Origin: Amycolatopsis sulphurea
Lineage (GTDB): Bacteria; Actinomycetota; Actinomycetes; Mycobacteriales; Pseudonocardiaceae
Direction of reading: 5' to 3'
NCBI RefSeq assembly: GCF_002564045.1
Contig: NZ_PDJK01000002.1
Span: 3,100,001 to 3,164,000 of the forward strand
Length of the DNA: 64,000 nucleotides
A model generated the notes under the pieces. It had not been told where the DNA came from, ran no database searches, and saw nothing but the letters and a program-made list of their open reading frames with translations. Both the position numbers and the translations under genes were made by a program. Shown here piece by piece: positions 32,618 to 41,137 of the stretch (position 1 is the stretch's first letter; every line of letters begins with the position of its first letter).

Positions 32618-35406
32618 GCGGGGCTGATCCGTTCGGGACGGAGCGGTTGCGGGCGGCCGTACTGGCGGCCTGGCGGGATTCGCCGACGCGGTTCACCGAG
32701 GACGCCAATGCCGAGCGGGACCTGAGGGTCGGCGCTTACCGGGATCGGCTGTTCGTCGAGCTGGCGCAGAACGCGGCCGACGCGGCGCAGGCCGCGGGGG
32801 TGCCGGGGCGGATTCGGGTGTCCGTTGTGGACGGTGAGCTGCGGTTCGCCAACACCGGGGCGCCGCTGGACGCGCGTGGGGTCGAGTCGCTGGCCTCGTT
32901 GCGGGCGTCCGGAAAGGATCGGCTCGCGGCGGTCGGACGGTTCGGGATCGGGTTCGCTGCGGTGTGCACGGTGACCGACGAGCCGCGAGTGGTCTCGACC
33001 ACTGGCGCGGTCGGGTTTTCCGCGCGCCGCACTCGGGAGGAGTCCGGCCGGGACGGGGACGTGCCGGTGCTGCGGCTTCCGTTTCCCCTCGAGGAAGAGC
33101 CGCCTGCCGGGTACGACACGGAGATCCGGCTTCCGCTGCGCGAGCCGGCACCGGCGCTGCTTGACGAACTCGCCGGAGAGATCGGCGATCTGCTGCTCGC
33201 TCTTCCGTGGCTCGCCGAGGCCGAAGTGGACGGTCGCGTGTGGACCAGATCGGGTGCGGAGACAGTACGGATCAGTGGTCCGCGCGGAGTGGAACACTGG
33301 CTGACCCACGGTCCGTGGGCGGTGCCGGTGGACGACGACGGAATCCCGCGTCCCCGCACGGAAGACGTCCTGCATGCGCCGACTCCCACGGACGAAGGGC
33401 TTTCTCTGCCTGCCCGGTTGATCGCGGCGGTGCCGCTGGAACCGTCGCGGCGCCGGGTGCTGCCCGGGCTGGAACTCGATGTAGCCCTGCGCAAGGCGGC
33501 TGGTGAGTACGTCGGTCTGGTCCGCGCGGTGGCGCCGGAGCAGCGGTTCACCTTGGTGCCTGCGGCCGGGTTCCCCAAATCCACTGTGGACGCCGAGCTT
33601 GGCGAGCTGGTCGTCGCGAAGCTTGCCGAGGAGCCCTGGCTGACCACTGTGGACGGAGAGCTGGTATCCGGCCGTCAGGCCAGGATGCTCGACGTAGACC
33701 TGCCGGGGTTGCCCGGGTTGCTTGCCGGCATGGTGCCGGGCCTGGTCGCCGCGCCGCCGTCGGTTCTCCGTTCGCTGAAACCGATTTCCGTGCAGGCGTG
33801 GGGAATCGGTGACGCGCTGGAGCTGCTGACCGGAATCAATCGTGAACCGGAGTGGTGGCGCAAGGTCTACGCGGTGCTCGCCGAGGGAGTGGAGAGTCAT
33901 GCGCTCGCGCCGGCGCAGCTCGAAGGTCTGCCGGTGCCGCTGTCCGATGGGCGTACTCTTCCTGGCGTACGTGGTGCGCTGCTGGTCGAAGGCAGTGGAG
34001 AACTACTCGAACTTCTGTCCGATGTAGACGTTCCGGGGCTGCGCCTGGTGCATCCGGACGCCGCGCACCCGTTGCTGGAACGGCTGGGCGTCAAGCATGC
34101 CGACGCGAAGCAGTTTCTCGAATCGGAACAGCTGCAGTACGCGGTGGAAAACAGTGTCACCGACGTTCAGTCCGGTTTGGACGGAATGGTGCTGGCCGGC
34201 GCGGTCCTCCGGCTCATCGCCGATTCCGGTGACCAGGCGCCATCTTGGGCGGGTGCGCTCGCACTGCCCACTGAGGACGGTTGGCGCCGTGCGGACGAGG
34301 TAGTGCTGCCCGCCTCCCCGTTGCTCGACGTGTTCGACCCCGAGGTGTTCGAATCCGAGGGAGCGCTTTCCGTGCTGGACGAGGAATTCGCCGGGGACTG
34401 GCCATCCGGCACGCTCGTGGCCACGGGGGTGCTCGATTCGTTCGCCGTGGTCCGTGACGAGGAGCCGCACGAGCCGGACCACGATTTGCCGGACGAGGAC
34501 CTGTGGTGGGAAGCCACCGAACCGGCCACCGTCGTCGCGGTGCGAGATCTCGACCTGGTCGCCGACGACGCTTGGCCCGCCGCGCTGCGATTGATGGCCG
34601 CACGCCCCGAGACCTGGCAGGCGCTGCACACCCCGGACGGGCACGCGGCGTGGTGGCTCGCCCGGTATGCGCTGTTGGCCGGAGAACCGCCGAGCGCCTG
34701 GCGGATGCCTTCGGCCACCGGGCTGTCCGGCCTGTACGACGTGGTCCCGGATCTCGGCCTCACCGACGATCTGCTGCTCGTCGCCGGGGTGCGGACCGGA
34801 CTCGAACTGGCCACCCCCGAGGAAGTCACCGACCTGCTCGACCGCCTCGGCGACCCGGCCCGCACCCTCGCGCCCGGCCTGATCGCCCGCGCGCACGCCG
34901 CTTTGGTCGCGTCGCCGGTCGACGTGGCCGACCTCGACGCCCCGGCCCGGGTCCGGGCCGCGGACGGCACGGTGACCGAGGAAGCCGTGGTGCTCGACGC
35001 GCCGTGGTTCGCTGCCGCGCTTGAACCCGGCCGGATGGTGGTCGCCCCGCAGGATCCGGACCGGCTGGCCGAGCTGCTCGACTTGCCCCTCGCGAGTGGC
35101 CTGCCGGCCGAGGTGGCCGGCGAGGGTGAATACGTGGCGTGGGCCGACCTGCCCGCCCTCGGGCTCGTCGCCGACCTGCTCGGCCTGCCCCTGCCCGACG
35201 GCGGGCTGATCCTGCACGACCCGCTGACCGTGACCGTCGACGGCGTCCGCCACGAAGTCCCCTGGTGGTCCGACGATCGCCTGCACGCCGCGGACACCTC
35301 GGAAGGCCTGGCCAGAGCATTCGCCTCGGCGAGTGATCGATGGGCCGACCGCTACCGGATCACCGTCCTGCTGGAGGACCCGGCACCGCACACGCTGCTG
35401 AACTGA
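32614..35406 (+). CDS. Large GHKL-ATPase (sacsin/Hsp90-like N-terminal domain)
   Basis: A 930-residue cytosolic protein. The first ~180 residues form a GHKL ATP-binding fold: N-box DRLFVELAQNAADAAQAAG, G1 region ELRFANTGAPLDARGV, and G2 region RFGIGFAAVCTVTDEPRVVS. The rest is acidic and Leu-rich without a familiar domain (sacsin-like repeats are possible). Such proteins accompany DUF3027 genes in actinobacteria; a chaperone-like role is inferred. The GTG at 32614 overlaps the upstream stop. Confidence 0.85.
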   Translation: MSGADPFGTERLRAAVLAAWRDSPTRFTEDANAERDLRVGAYRDRLFVELAQNAADAAQAAGVPGRIRVSVVDGELRFANTGAPLDARGVESLASLRASGKDRLAAVGRFGIGFAAVCTVTDEPRVVSTTGAVGFSARRTREESGRDGDVPVLRLPFPLEEEPPAGYDTEIRLPLREPAPALLDELAGEIGDLLLALPWLAEAEVDGRVWTRSGAETVRISGPRGVEHWLTHGPWAVPVDDDGIPRPRTEDVLHAPTPTDEGLSLPARLIAAVPLEPSRRRVLPGLELDVALRKAAGEYVGLVRAVAPEQRFTLVPAAGFPKSTVDAELGELVVAKLAEEPWLTTVDGELVSGRQARMLDVDLPGLPGLLAGMVPGLVAAPPSVLRSLKPISVQAWGIGDALELLTGINREPEWWRKVYAVLAEGVESHALAPAQLEGLPVPLSDGRTLPGVRGALLVEGSGELLELLSDVDVPGLRLVHPDAAHPLLERLGVKHADAKQFLESEQLQYAVENSVTDVQSGLDGMVLAGAVLRLIADSGDQAPSWAGALALPTEDGWRRADEVVLPASPLLDVFDPEVFESEGALSVLDEEFAGDWPSGTLVATGVLDSFAVVRDEEPHEPDHDLPDEDLWWEATEPATVVAVRDLDLVADDAWPAALRLMAARPETWQALHTPDGHAAWWLARYALLAGEPPSAWRMPSATGLSGLYDVVPDLGLTDDLLLVAGVRTGLELATPEEVTDLLDRLGDPARTLAPGLIARAHAALVASPVDVADLDAPARVRAADGTVTEEAVVLDAPWFAAALEPGRMVVAPQDPDRLAELLDLPLASGLPAEVAGEGEYVAWADLPALGLVADLLGLPLPDGGLILHDPLTVTVDGVRHEVPWWSDDRLHAADTSEGLARAFASASDRWADRYRITVLLEDPAPHTLLN

Positions 35407-35410
35407 ACCG

Positions 35411-35458
35411 GCGGTGGAGTTTCGGGCCGGGTTGAACGGAGCTGAAACCGGCCACCGC
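35411..35458. terminator. Imperfect hairpin between converging genes
   Basis: GCGGTGG-AGTTTC pairs with GAAACCGG-CCACCGC with a small bulge, between the GHKL ATPase gene (+) and DUF2530 gene (-). The stem is imperfect, so terminator function is plausible but not strong. Confidence 0.45.
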
Positions 35459-35522
35459 GATTCCGCAGGACGTGCGTGCTGACCGGAATGCGGGGAGCCG
35501 GACTGAGCAGAACCGGCCCGAG

Positions 35523-35789
35523 CTAGACGCGCTGAGCCGACTTCGAACCGCGCCGAGCCGCTGCGCGCTGCCAGAAGATGATGCCGAAGCCGATCAGCCC
35601 GAGCACCACGCCGGCGAGCGCGGTCTGTACCCACACCCCGTGTGTGACGAAGAACAGCACGATCAGCGCGCCGAGCCAGAGCGTGGTCCCTACCATCACC
35701 ACCGGGGTCAGGTCGGTCAGCCGCTTGGGCAGCTCCGGCGTGTGCCGCAACGAGTCCGTAGCGTCCGGGGCGCCGGTCGGTTCATCCAC
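35523..35789 (-). CDS. DUF2530 membrane protein
   Basis: An 88-residue protein with two transmembrane helices (LTPVVMVGTTLWLGALIVLF and TALAGVVLGLIGFGIIFW), preceded by an acidic cytosolic head and followed by an Arg/Lys tail. This matches the DUF2530 family (Rv0879c) both in sequence style and in position next to the MarR gene. Function unknown. ATG 35789 is the only reasonable start. Confidence 0.88.
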   Translation of the reverse strand: MDEPTGAPDATDSLRHTPELPKRLTDLTPVVMVGTTLWLGALIVLFFVTHGVWVQTALAGVVLGLIGFGIIFWQRAAARRGSKSAQRV

Positions 35790-35988
35790 AGCTGCAGCCT
35801 ACCCGGCCCGGCGGTGAAGCAGGCAGGGAAACGGCGGAGGCTCGGCAGGCGCACCCGTCGAGATGGATGATCGCGGTGGCGTTCGTCGCCTGCTTCGCGG
35901 TCGGCCCGATTCCGTCCGTGTTGTCCTGACCACGGCGGATCCACTCACTCGCGGAGGATCTCCGCTGTTCGTGAGGTATGCTAACTAT

Positions 35989-36420
35989 ATGTCCGGCGAT
36001 CCGCACGAGCGCTCCCTGGCGAGCCGCCTGCGCCTCGCAGTGGTCCGGCTCAACCGCCGGCTGCGGGCACAACGGGTGGGCGACGACGTCTCGCTGACGC
36101 AGATCGCCGCGCTGTCCACCCTGTACAAATGCGGTCCGCTGACCCCGGGTCAGCTGGCCGCGAAGGAAGGCGTCCAGCCGCCCTCGATGACGAGGGTGAT
36201 CGCCGCGCTCGAGGCCAAGGGCTTCGTCGAGCGCCGCCCGCATCCGACCGACGGCCGGCAGGCCATCGTCGAACTCTCCGAGGGCGGGCTGGCCTACGTG
36301 CGCGAGGCCATCTCCGTGCGGGAGGCGTGGCTGGACCGGCAATTGGCCGAACTGGGTGCGGACGAGCGCGAAGTCCTCGCCCGGGCCGCGGAGATCATCG
36401 ACAGGATGGCGGGGAACTAG
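35989..36420 (+). CDS. MarR family regulator (Rv0880 type)
   Basis: A 143-residue winged-helix regulator (LTQIAALSTLYKCGPLTPGQ, LAAKEGVQPPSMTRVIAALE, FVERRPHPTDGRQAIVELSE with the wing DGRQ). The ATG at 35989 has no Shine-Dalgarno. A -10-like TATGCT at 35977-35982 sits at the right distance for a leaderless transcript. An earlier GTG at 35971 is less likely. It lies 5 bases ahead of an MFS gene that it probably controls. Confidence 0.9.
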   Translation: MSGDPHERSLASRLRLAVVRLNRRLRAQRVGDDVSLTQIAALSTLYKCGPLTPGQLAAKEGVQPPSMTRVIAALEAKGFVERRPHPTDGRQAIVELSEGGLAYVREAISVREAWLDRQLAELGADEREVLARAAEIIDRMAGN

Positions 36421-36425
36421 CCCAG

Positions 36426-37814
36426 GTGACCACGACGGGTAGCGAAACAGGACGTCCGGCCGAAACCAACGCTACCCGGGAGGCGGCACCGCCGTCCGCG
36501 CCACCAGGCCACGCCCGGCCTGCCGAACCACCGGATCCCGCGTCCCAGACCCGCCGCCAGGGCATGTTCTCCTCGCTGCGGGTGCGCAACTACCGGCTGT
36601 TCTTCAGCGGCCAGGTCATCTCGAACATCGGCACCTGGATGCAGCGCATCGCCCAGGACTGGCTGGTGTTCACCCTCTCCGGCAACAACCCGGTGGCGCT
36701 CGGCATCGCGGTCGCCTGTCAGTTCACGCCGACGCTGCTGCTGTCGCTGTGGGCCGGGGTGCTGGCCGACCGGGTCGACAAGCGGCGCCTGCTGATGATC
36801 ATTCAGTCGGCGAACTGCGTGCAGGCCGTGCTGCTCGGCGTGCTCGACCTGGCCGGGGTGGCGCAGCTGTGGCACGTGTACGTGCTGTGTGTGCTGCTCG
36901 GCATCACCTCCGCGATGGAGGTGCCGACGCGGCAGTCGTTCGTGGCCGAGATGGTCGGTCGCGACCAGGTGGCCAACGCGGTGGCGCTGAACTCCTCGAT
37001 CTTCAACATGGCGCGCATCGTCGGGCCGGCGATCGCCGGGTTCGCGATCACCTGGGTGGGCACCGGCTGGCTGTTCATCGCCAACGCGGCCAGCACCGTC
37101 GCGGTGATCAGCGGGCTCGCGCTGATGAATCCGGCGAAGCTGTTCCGCGGCCCGGCCGTGCCGCGGGGGAAGGGGCAGCTGCGCGAGGGCCTGAGCTACG
37201 TGCGCCGCCGCCCGGATCTGATCACCGTGATGGTGCTGATGTTCTTCGTCAGCACGTTCGGGATCACCTACTTCACCTCGCTGCCGATCGTCGCCGCGAA
37301 TGTGTTCCACACCGAGGCCGACGGCTACGGCCTGCTGTCCACGCTCGTCGCGGTCGGGACGTTCACCGGCGCGCTGGCCTCGGCCCGGCGGGGGACCAGG
37401 GGCCGTCCGCGGGTGCGGCTGCTGGTGGTGTCCGGCGCGCTGCTCGGCCTGTTCGAGGTCATCACCGCGTTCATGCCGACCTACCTCGCCTTCGGCATCG
37501 GCCTGATCCCGCTCGGCTTCGCCACGATCACCTTCCTGAACACGGCGAACACCCTGGTGCAGACGTCCGTGTCGCCGGAGATGCGTGGTCGCGTGATGGG
37601 CCTCTACGTGCTCGTGCTGATCGGCGGCAACCCGATCGGCGGCCCGATGACCGGCTGGATGGCCGAGACCTTCGGCGGCCGCTCGCCGTTCTACCTCGGC
37701 GGTGGGCTCTCGCTGATCGCCGCGGTGGTCTGTGCGCTGGTGCTGATCCGCCGCGGCGGGGTCCGGCTCCCGGTGCGTCGCTTCCGCACGGAACCTCGCA
37801 TCCTCCGCCGCTGA
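36426..37814 (+). CDS. MFS exporter (EntS/MFS_3 type) paired with MarR
   Basis: A 462-residue transporter. After about 45 disordered residues, RQGMFSSLRVRNYRLFFSGQ begins a 12-helix domain with GTWMQRIAQDWLVFTLSGNN and the motif-A-like GVLADRVDKRRLLMI. It belongs to the drug/siderophore exporter-like MFS_3 group. The start GTG 36426 is 5 bases after the MarR gene, forming a MarR-exporter pair typical of drug-inducible efflux. A palindromic repeat follows 5 bases after the stop, then an iron box. Confidence 0.88.
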   Translation: MTTTGSETGRPAETNATREAAPPSAPPGHARPAEPPDPASQTRRQGMFSSLRVRNYRLFFSGQVISNIGTWMQRIAQDWLVFTLSGNNPVALGIAVACQFTPTLLLSLWAGVLADRVDKRRLLMIIQSANCVQAVLLGVLDLAGVAQLWHVYVLCVLLGITSAMEVPTRQSFVAEMVGRDQVANAVALNSSIFNMARIVGPAIAGFAITWVGTGWLFIANAASTVAVISGLALMNPAKLFRGPAVPRGKGQLREGLSYVRRRPDLITVMVLMFFVSTFGITYFTSLPIVAANVFHTEADGYGLLSTLVAVGTFTGALASARRGTRGRPRVRLLVVSGALLGLFEVITAFMPTYLAFGIGLIPLGFATITFLNTANTLVQTSVSPEMRGRVMGLYVLVLIGGNPIGGPMTGWMAETFGGRSPFYLGGGLSLIAAVVCALVLIRRGGVRLPVRRFRTEPRILRR

Positions 37815-37818
37815 ACGG

Positions 37819-37869
37819 CTGTGAAGGGGCCCTTCACGGACTCTGAGTCCGTGAAGGGCCCCTTCACAG
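37819..37869. repeat. Nested palindromic repeat, copy at MFS 3' end
   Basis: An intact copy: GTGAAGGGGCCCTTCAC, GGACTCTGAGTCC, GTGAAGGGCCCCTTCAC, flanked by CT and AG. It begins 5 bases after the MFS stop and could act as its terminator. Confidence 0.92.
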
Positions 37870-37895
37870 CTTTGGTCGATCACCGACTTGCGCGG

Positions 37896-37924
37896 GTGTA
37901 TGAGGTTAGGCTAACCTCATACAC
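37896..37924. promoter_or_regulatory. Iron box (DtxR/IdeR-type operator), orphan
   Basis: This is a perfect 29-bp palindrome with 14-bp arms (GTGTATGAGGTTAG / CTAACCTCATACAC). Its centre TGAGGTTAGGCTAACCTCA matches 17 of 19 positions of the DtxR/IdeR iron-box consensus. On the plus strand TTGCGC (37888-37893) and TAACCT (37912-37917) form a promoter-like pair that the box overlaps. No protein-coding gene starts downstream in either direction. Confidence 0.85.
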
Positions 37925-38005
37925 GTCCGCTTCGTGGTGGGAGCGGCAGTCAGTTCGGGAACGGACGGAGCCCCGCACCTGGGAACCCAGGTGCGGGGCT
38001 CCGTT
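37923..38005 (+). ncRNA. Candidate iron-regulated small RNA
   Basis: A transcript from the promoter overlapping the iron box would start near 37923 and meet a strong hairpin at 37966-38003, giving an RNA of about 80 nt. Gene-like open frames are absent. The arrangement resembles IdeR-controlled mycobacterial sRNA MrsI in logic only; no sequence relation is claimed. The hairpin may instead serve only the minus-strand acetyltransferase gene. Confidence 0.35.
37966..38003. terminator. Strong hairpin terminator
   Basis: A perfect 18-bp stem (CGGAGCCCCGCACCTGGG and its complement) with a very tight AA centre. It is 20 bases beyond the stop of the minus-strand acetyltransferase gene and can also stop plus-strand transcripts from the iron-box promoter. 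Confidence 0.88.
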
Positions 38006-38022
38006 CATGCACGGGTGCCGGG

Positions 38023-38835
38023 TCAGGACGGGTTCATGGTCGGGTTCGGCGCCGGGGCCGTCAAGGGGTGCTCGCCGGGTGGTACCGGCAGCCGGATGAG
38101 CCGGATGCCGAAGTAGACGCGGTAGGCCAGCCGCACCGCCTGCTCGCCGGGCAGGTCCAGTTCGTGCCGCTCGCCCTCGACGGTCTCGATCAGGCGAGTG
38201 CCGGACAGGGTCACGCGGCCCTGCGCCGTCAGGCGGGAGCAGGTGAGGTTCTGCGTGAAGTGCGAATCCGGCGAGGTCGACTGCCACCAGGCCATCGGGA
38301 GGAAGTCGGACAGCCGGCGCGGGCGGCGTTCCAGCCGGTACAGGAGCTGACCGTCCTGGAGCACGTCCACGTCGCCGTGCTCGGCGTCGAGCAGCAGGTA
38401 CTCGCACTCGCCGTCCGGCTGTGGTTCCACCGCGGACAGCCGCAGCGGCTGCTTGCTGAACCGGCCGAAGCCGACGTCGGCCAGCCACAGTTCGCCGTCG
38501 AGCTGGACGAGCACGCAGGCGTGGTCCAGCGGCGGCCCGGGTGTCCCGTCGGGGCCGTAGACCTGGGCCGCGTGCAGAGTCGCCTCGAACCCGAGCGCCC
38601 GCAGCAGCGCGGCGAACAGGCCGTTCAGCTCGTAGCAGAACCCGCCCCGGCGGCGGAGCACGATCTTGTCGAACAGTGCGGCCTCGGTGAGTTCGATCGT
38701 CTCGCCGAGGTGCACGCTCAGATTTTCGAAGGGGACCCGGGTCAGGTGTCGCTCCTGCAGCACGCGCAGGGCGGCCAGGTCGGCCACGGCGGGCACCGGC
38801 AGGTCCAGGCGGGCGAGGTAGGCGTCGACATCCAT
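38023..38835 (-). CDS. Arylamine N-acetyltransferase
   Basis: A 270-residue NAT, which transfers acetyl or related acyl groups from CoA to arylamines and related substrates. The catalytic triad is visible: Cys67 in RRRGGFCYELNGLF, His105 in PLDHACVLV, and Asp120 in LWLADVGFGRF. The N-terminal VPFENLSVHLGE is conserved as well. Length is normal for actinobacterial NATs. ATG 38835 is used. It is a single gene bounded by hairpins on both sides. Confidence 0.93.
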   Translation of the reverse strand: MDVDAYLARLDLPVPAVADLAALRVLQERHLTRVPFENLSVHLGETIELTEAALFDKIVLRRRGGFCYELNGLFAALLRALGFEATLHAAQVYGPDGTPGPPLDHACVLVQLDGELWLADVGFGRFSKQPLRLSAVEPQPDGECEYLLLDAEHGDVDVLQDGQLLYRLERRPRRLSDFLPMAWWQSTSPDSHFTQNLTCSRLTAQGRVTLSGTRLIETVEGERHELDLPGEQAVRLAYRVYFGIRLIRLPVPPGEHPLTAPAPNPTMNPS

Positions 38836-38879
38836 GGGCCCACTCTCACACCTTGAGCGCACTGGAGGTCAAGCGAAAT

Positions 38880-38918
38880 ACGAACGGGGCCCCTCCGGTG
38901 CGGAGGAACCCCGTTCGG
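38880..38918. terminator. Hairpin terminator of sodA
   Basis: CGAACGGGGCCCCTCCG pairs with CGGAGGAACCCCGTTCG (two wobble or mismatched positions) around a short loop, 16 bases beyond the superoxide dismutase stop on the minus strand. Confidence 0.8.
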
Positions 38919-38933
38919 TGAAAGTGCTGTGCT

Positions 38934-39557
38934 TCAGCCCAGCAGCAGGCCGTTGCCGCCGGCCACGGCGTTCTCGAACCGCTTGCTGATCTCGGCCCAG
39001 TTGAAGATGTTCCAGAGGGCCTTGACGTAGTCCGGCTTCACGTTCTTGTAGTCCAGGTAGAACGCGTGCTCCCACACGTCGACCAGCAGGATCGGCGTGG
39101 TCGGCAGGATCAGGTTGTTGTGGTGGTCGCGCAGCTGCTGGGTGATCAGCGTCTTGCCGATCGGGTCCCAGGACAGCGCACCCCAGCCGTTGCCCTGAAT
39201 CGTGGTGGAGACCGCGGTGAACTGGGCCTTGAACTTGTCGAACGAGCCGAACGCCTCGTCGATCGCGGCGGCCAGCTCACCGGTCGGCTTGTCGCCGCCT
39301 TCCGGGGACAGGATCTTCCACCAGATCACGTGGTTGGCGTGCCCGGCCAGGTTGAACGCCAGCGTGGTCTCCAGGCCGACGATCGAGCCGAAGTCGTTCG
39401 CCTCGCGCGCGGCCGCGATCTTGTCCAGGGTGTCGTTCGCGCCCTTGACGTAGGTCGCGTGGTGCTTGCTGTGGTGCAGCTCGTTGATCTCGCCCGAGAT
39501 GTGCGGCGCGAGGGCGCCGTAGTCGTAGTCGAGTTCGGGCAGCTCGTAGCGGGCCAT
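38934..39557 (-). CDS. sodA: Superoxide dismutase, Fe/Mn family
   Basis: A 207-residue cytosolic or leaderless-secreted SOD. It starts MARYELPELDYDYGALAPHI, with metal ligands His28 (ELHHSKHHATYVKGA), a second His in the second helix region (NLAGHANHVIWW), and Asp/His in LLVDVWEHAFYLDYKN. The motif order identifies the Fe/Mn family; metal preference cannot be settled by eye. TAGGAGGGCC precedes ATG 39557. Confidence 0.95.
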   Translation of the reverse strand: MARYELPELDYDYGALAPHISGEINELHHSKHHATYVKGANDTLDKIAAAREANDFGSIVGLETTLAFNLAGHANHVIWWKILSPEGGDKPTGELAAAIDEAFGSFDKFKAQFTAVSTTIQGNGWGALSWDPIGKTLITQQLRDHHNNLILPTTPILLVDVWEHAFYLDYKNVKPDYVKALWNIFNWAEISKRFENAVAGGNGLLLG

Positions 39558-39732
39558 TGGCCCTCCTAACTGTCTTCGACGCAAGTTCGTACAGTCGAAC
39601 CTAGTAGCACACCGGTGTTCCCGGCGAACGGGGGCGACGTCGTGGGACAAGGTCGGCTTACCCGGGCGCGGGTGGTGTGAAACCGAGCCTCATACCTCCA
39701 CTCGGCTCGAGGTCAACGGTCTGTGACCCGGT

Positions 39733-40398
39733 TCATGGACCGGTCAGCCGCAGCTCGGCGGCCAGTTCGTCGAAGACGGCGATGTTGTGTTCGAACGCCA
39801 CGGTGCTCTCGCCGATCACCCGTGCGTGATCCTGCTCGCTCCACGGCGCCTGGTCCAGCTTCGCCCGGTACCGGTCGCGGAACGCGGGCGCGCTGCCGAT
39901 CAGGTCGAAGTGGTAGAAGCGCACGCCCTCCTCGGCGAGGTCGAACTTCTTCTCCAGCAGCCGCCGGATGGCCTGGCCGCCGGCGATGTCGCCGAGGTAG
40001 CGGGTGTAGTGGTGGGCCACGTAGCCGCCGGCCCAGCCGGCGGCCTCGGCGATCCGCGCGGTGTAGGCCTCGGTGGCCGGCAGCGGCCGGATCGTGTCGC
40101 GCCAGTCCGGGCCGACCAGGTGGCCGAGGTCCCGTTCCAGCGAAGGCAGCCGGCGCAGCTCGTCGAACACGAACTCGCGGCCGATCGCGTCCGCGGCCAT
40201 CATGTCGCTGGCGCGCTCGATCGCCCGGTAGATGAAGTAGTACTGGACGGCCAGCCGGGTGTAGCCGGCCAGTGGCAGCTCCCCGCCGAACAGGGCGCTC
40301 ATGTACCGGGAATGGTTGGCCCGCTGGTGCACCGGCCAGGTGGAGGCGCGCAGGCGCTGGGAGAACGGGGATGCGTCGACGTCTGCGGTCACCTGCAT
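39733..40398 (-). CDS. hmuO: Biliverdin-producing heme oxygenase (HmuO type)
   Basis: A 221-residue heme oxygenase that opens heme to biliverdin, CO and iron. The proximal ligand is probably His24 (RASTWPVHQRANHSRYM). The distal helix is YTRYLGDIAGGQAIRRLLEK with the flexible Gly pair. The end FEHNIAVFDELAAEL is typical. The 84-base upstream gap carries an iron-box-like palindrome and a TetR-type dyad, and the TetR gene lies immediately upstream on the same strand. Role in iron acquisition from heme is inferred. Confidence 0.93.
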   Translation of the reverse strand: MQVTADVDASPFSQRLRASTWPVHQRANHSRYMSALFGGELPLAGYTRLAVQYYFIYRAIERASDMMAADAIGREFVFDELRRLPSLERDLGHLVGPDWRDTIRPLPATEAYTARIAEAAGWAGGYVAHHYTRYLGDIAGGQAIRRLLEKKFDLAEEGVRFYHFDLIGSAPAFRDRYRAKLDQAPWSEQDHARVIGESTVAFEHNIAVFDELAAELRLTGP

Positions 40399-40419
40399 GG
40401 CGGCCCCTCCGGCGGTCGA

Positions 40420-40436
40420 TCTGACATGTTGTCAGA
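40420..40436. promoter_or_regulatory. TetR-type dyad at the hmuO start region
   Basis: TCTGACA-TGT-TGTCAGA is a perfect 7-bp dyad lying 22-38 bases upstream of the hmuO start, where it would cover the transcription start (a -10-like TACAGT lies at 40445-40440 on the minus strand). The TetR protein encoded just upstream is the obvious candidate ligand. Confidence 0.6.
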
Positions 40437-40460
40437 AAGACTGTAGGCCGGAATCCCGGC

Positions 40461-40474
40461 TTAGGCTAGCCTAA
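40461..40474. promoter_or_regulatory. Iron-box-like palindrome in hmuO promoter
   Basis: TTAGGCTAGCCTAA is a perfect 14-bp palindrome matching the core of the DtxR/IdeR iron box, though one base shorter at the centre than the 19-bp consensus and with about 13 of 19 positions matching. It covers the expected -35 region of hmuO. Heme oxygenase genes are DtxR-repressed in Corynebacterium, which supports the call. Confidence 0.6.
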
Positions 40475-40482
40475 ATCGGGGA

Positions 40483-41097
40483 TCAGCCGGGAAATTCCAC
40501 CGAGCCGATCGCCTGCCGCACGAACCGGATCGCGGTGTCGATCACCTCGGCCAGCCGGCCGGGGGGCACGTCGATCACCTGACGGCTGCCCAGCGCGGCG
40601 GTGATCATGGGGATCACCACGTCCACATCCTGGGCGGGCCAGCTGCCCGCGTCGACCCCGGCGAGCAGCACCGTCCGCAGCACTCCGGTGATCGGATCGC
40701 CGTGCGCGCTGATCCGCCGGTAGGCCGACGGGGCGAGTGCGGATTCCAGCGCGGTGCCCGGCGGCAGGTGATGCTCGGCGAGCACGCGCAACTGCAACCG
40801 GACGAACGCGGCCAGCTGCGCGACCGGGTCCGTCTCCGCTTCCACGGCCTCGCGCAGCCGCTCGACGTACCGCGCCGACTCGTCCTCGACGAACGCGACG
40901 AGCAGGCTTTCCTTGTCCGGAAAGTGGTTGTACAACGCACTCCGGCCGACGCCCGCCGCCGCGGCCACGCCGGACAGCGTGATCGCGTCGAACCCGCGCT
41001 CGTAGAGCTGAACGCGCAGCACCTCGAACACCCGCGTGCGCACCTCACGGCGGTGCGCTTCGAGCGAACCGCCGAGCACCTTGGGCATCCGGGTCAC
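40483..41097 (-). CDS. TetR family regulator upstream of hmuO
   Basis: A 204-residue TetR protein. The DNA-binding region is at residues ~20-65 (REVRTRVFEVLRVQLYERGF, ITLSGVAAAAGVGRSALYNH, FPDKESLLVAFVEDE). GTG 41097 has GGAAGGGGG upstream; ATG 41088 is an alternative. It is transcribed toward hmuO and probably represses itself or hmuO through the dyad at 40420. Confidence 0.88.
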   Translation of the reverse strand: MTRMPKVLGGSLEAHRREVRTRVFEVLRVQLYERGFDAITLSGVAAAAGVGRSALYNHFPDKESLLVAFVEDESARYVERLREAVEAETDPVAQLAAFVRLQLRVLAEHHLPPGTALESALAPSAYRRISAHGDPITGVLRTVLLAGVDAGSWPAQDVDVVIPMITAALGSRQVIDVPPGRLAEVIDTAIRFVRQAIGSVEFPG

Positions 41098-41137
41098 CCC
41101 CCTTCCGGAGACACTGTAGGGGAAGGGTCGCGGTGGT

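Noticed and set aside
36426..37924. Iron box at 37896 controlling the MFS exporter
   Set aside because: The box is downstream of the exporter stop, beyond a palindrome, so it cannot act on that gene's promoter. The exporter pairs with MarR.
37934..38116. A 60-codon plus-strand frame after the iron box
   Set aside because: It runs through the terminator hairpin into the antisense of the acetyltransferase gene and has no ribosome site or protein-like features.
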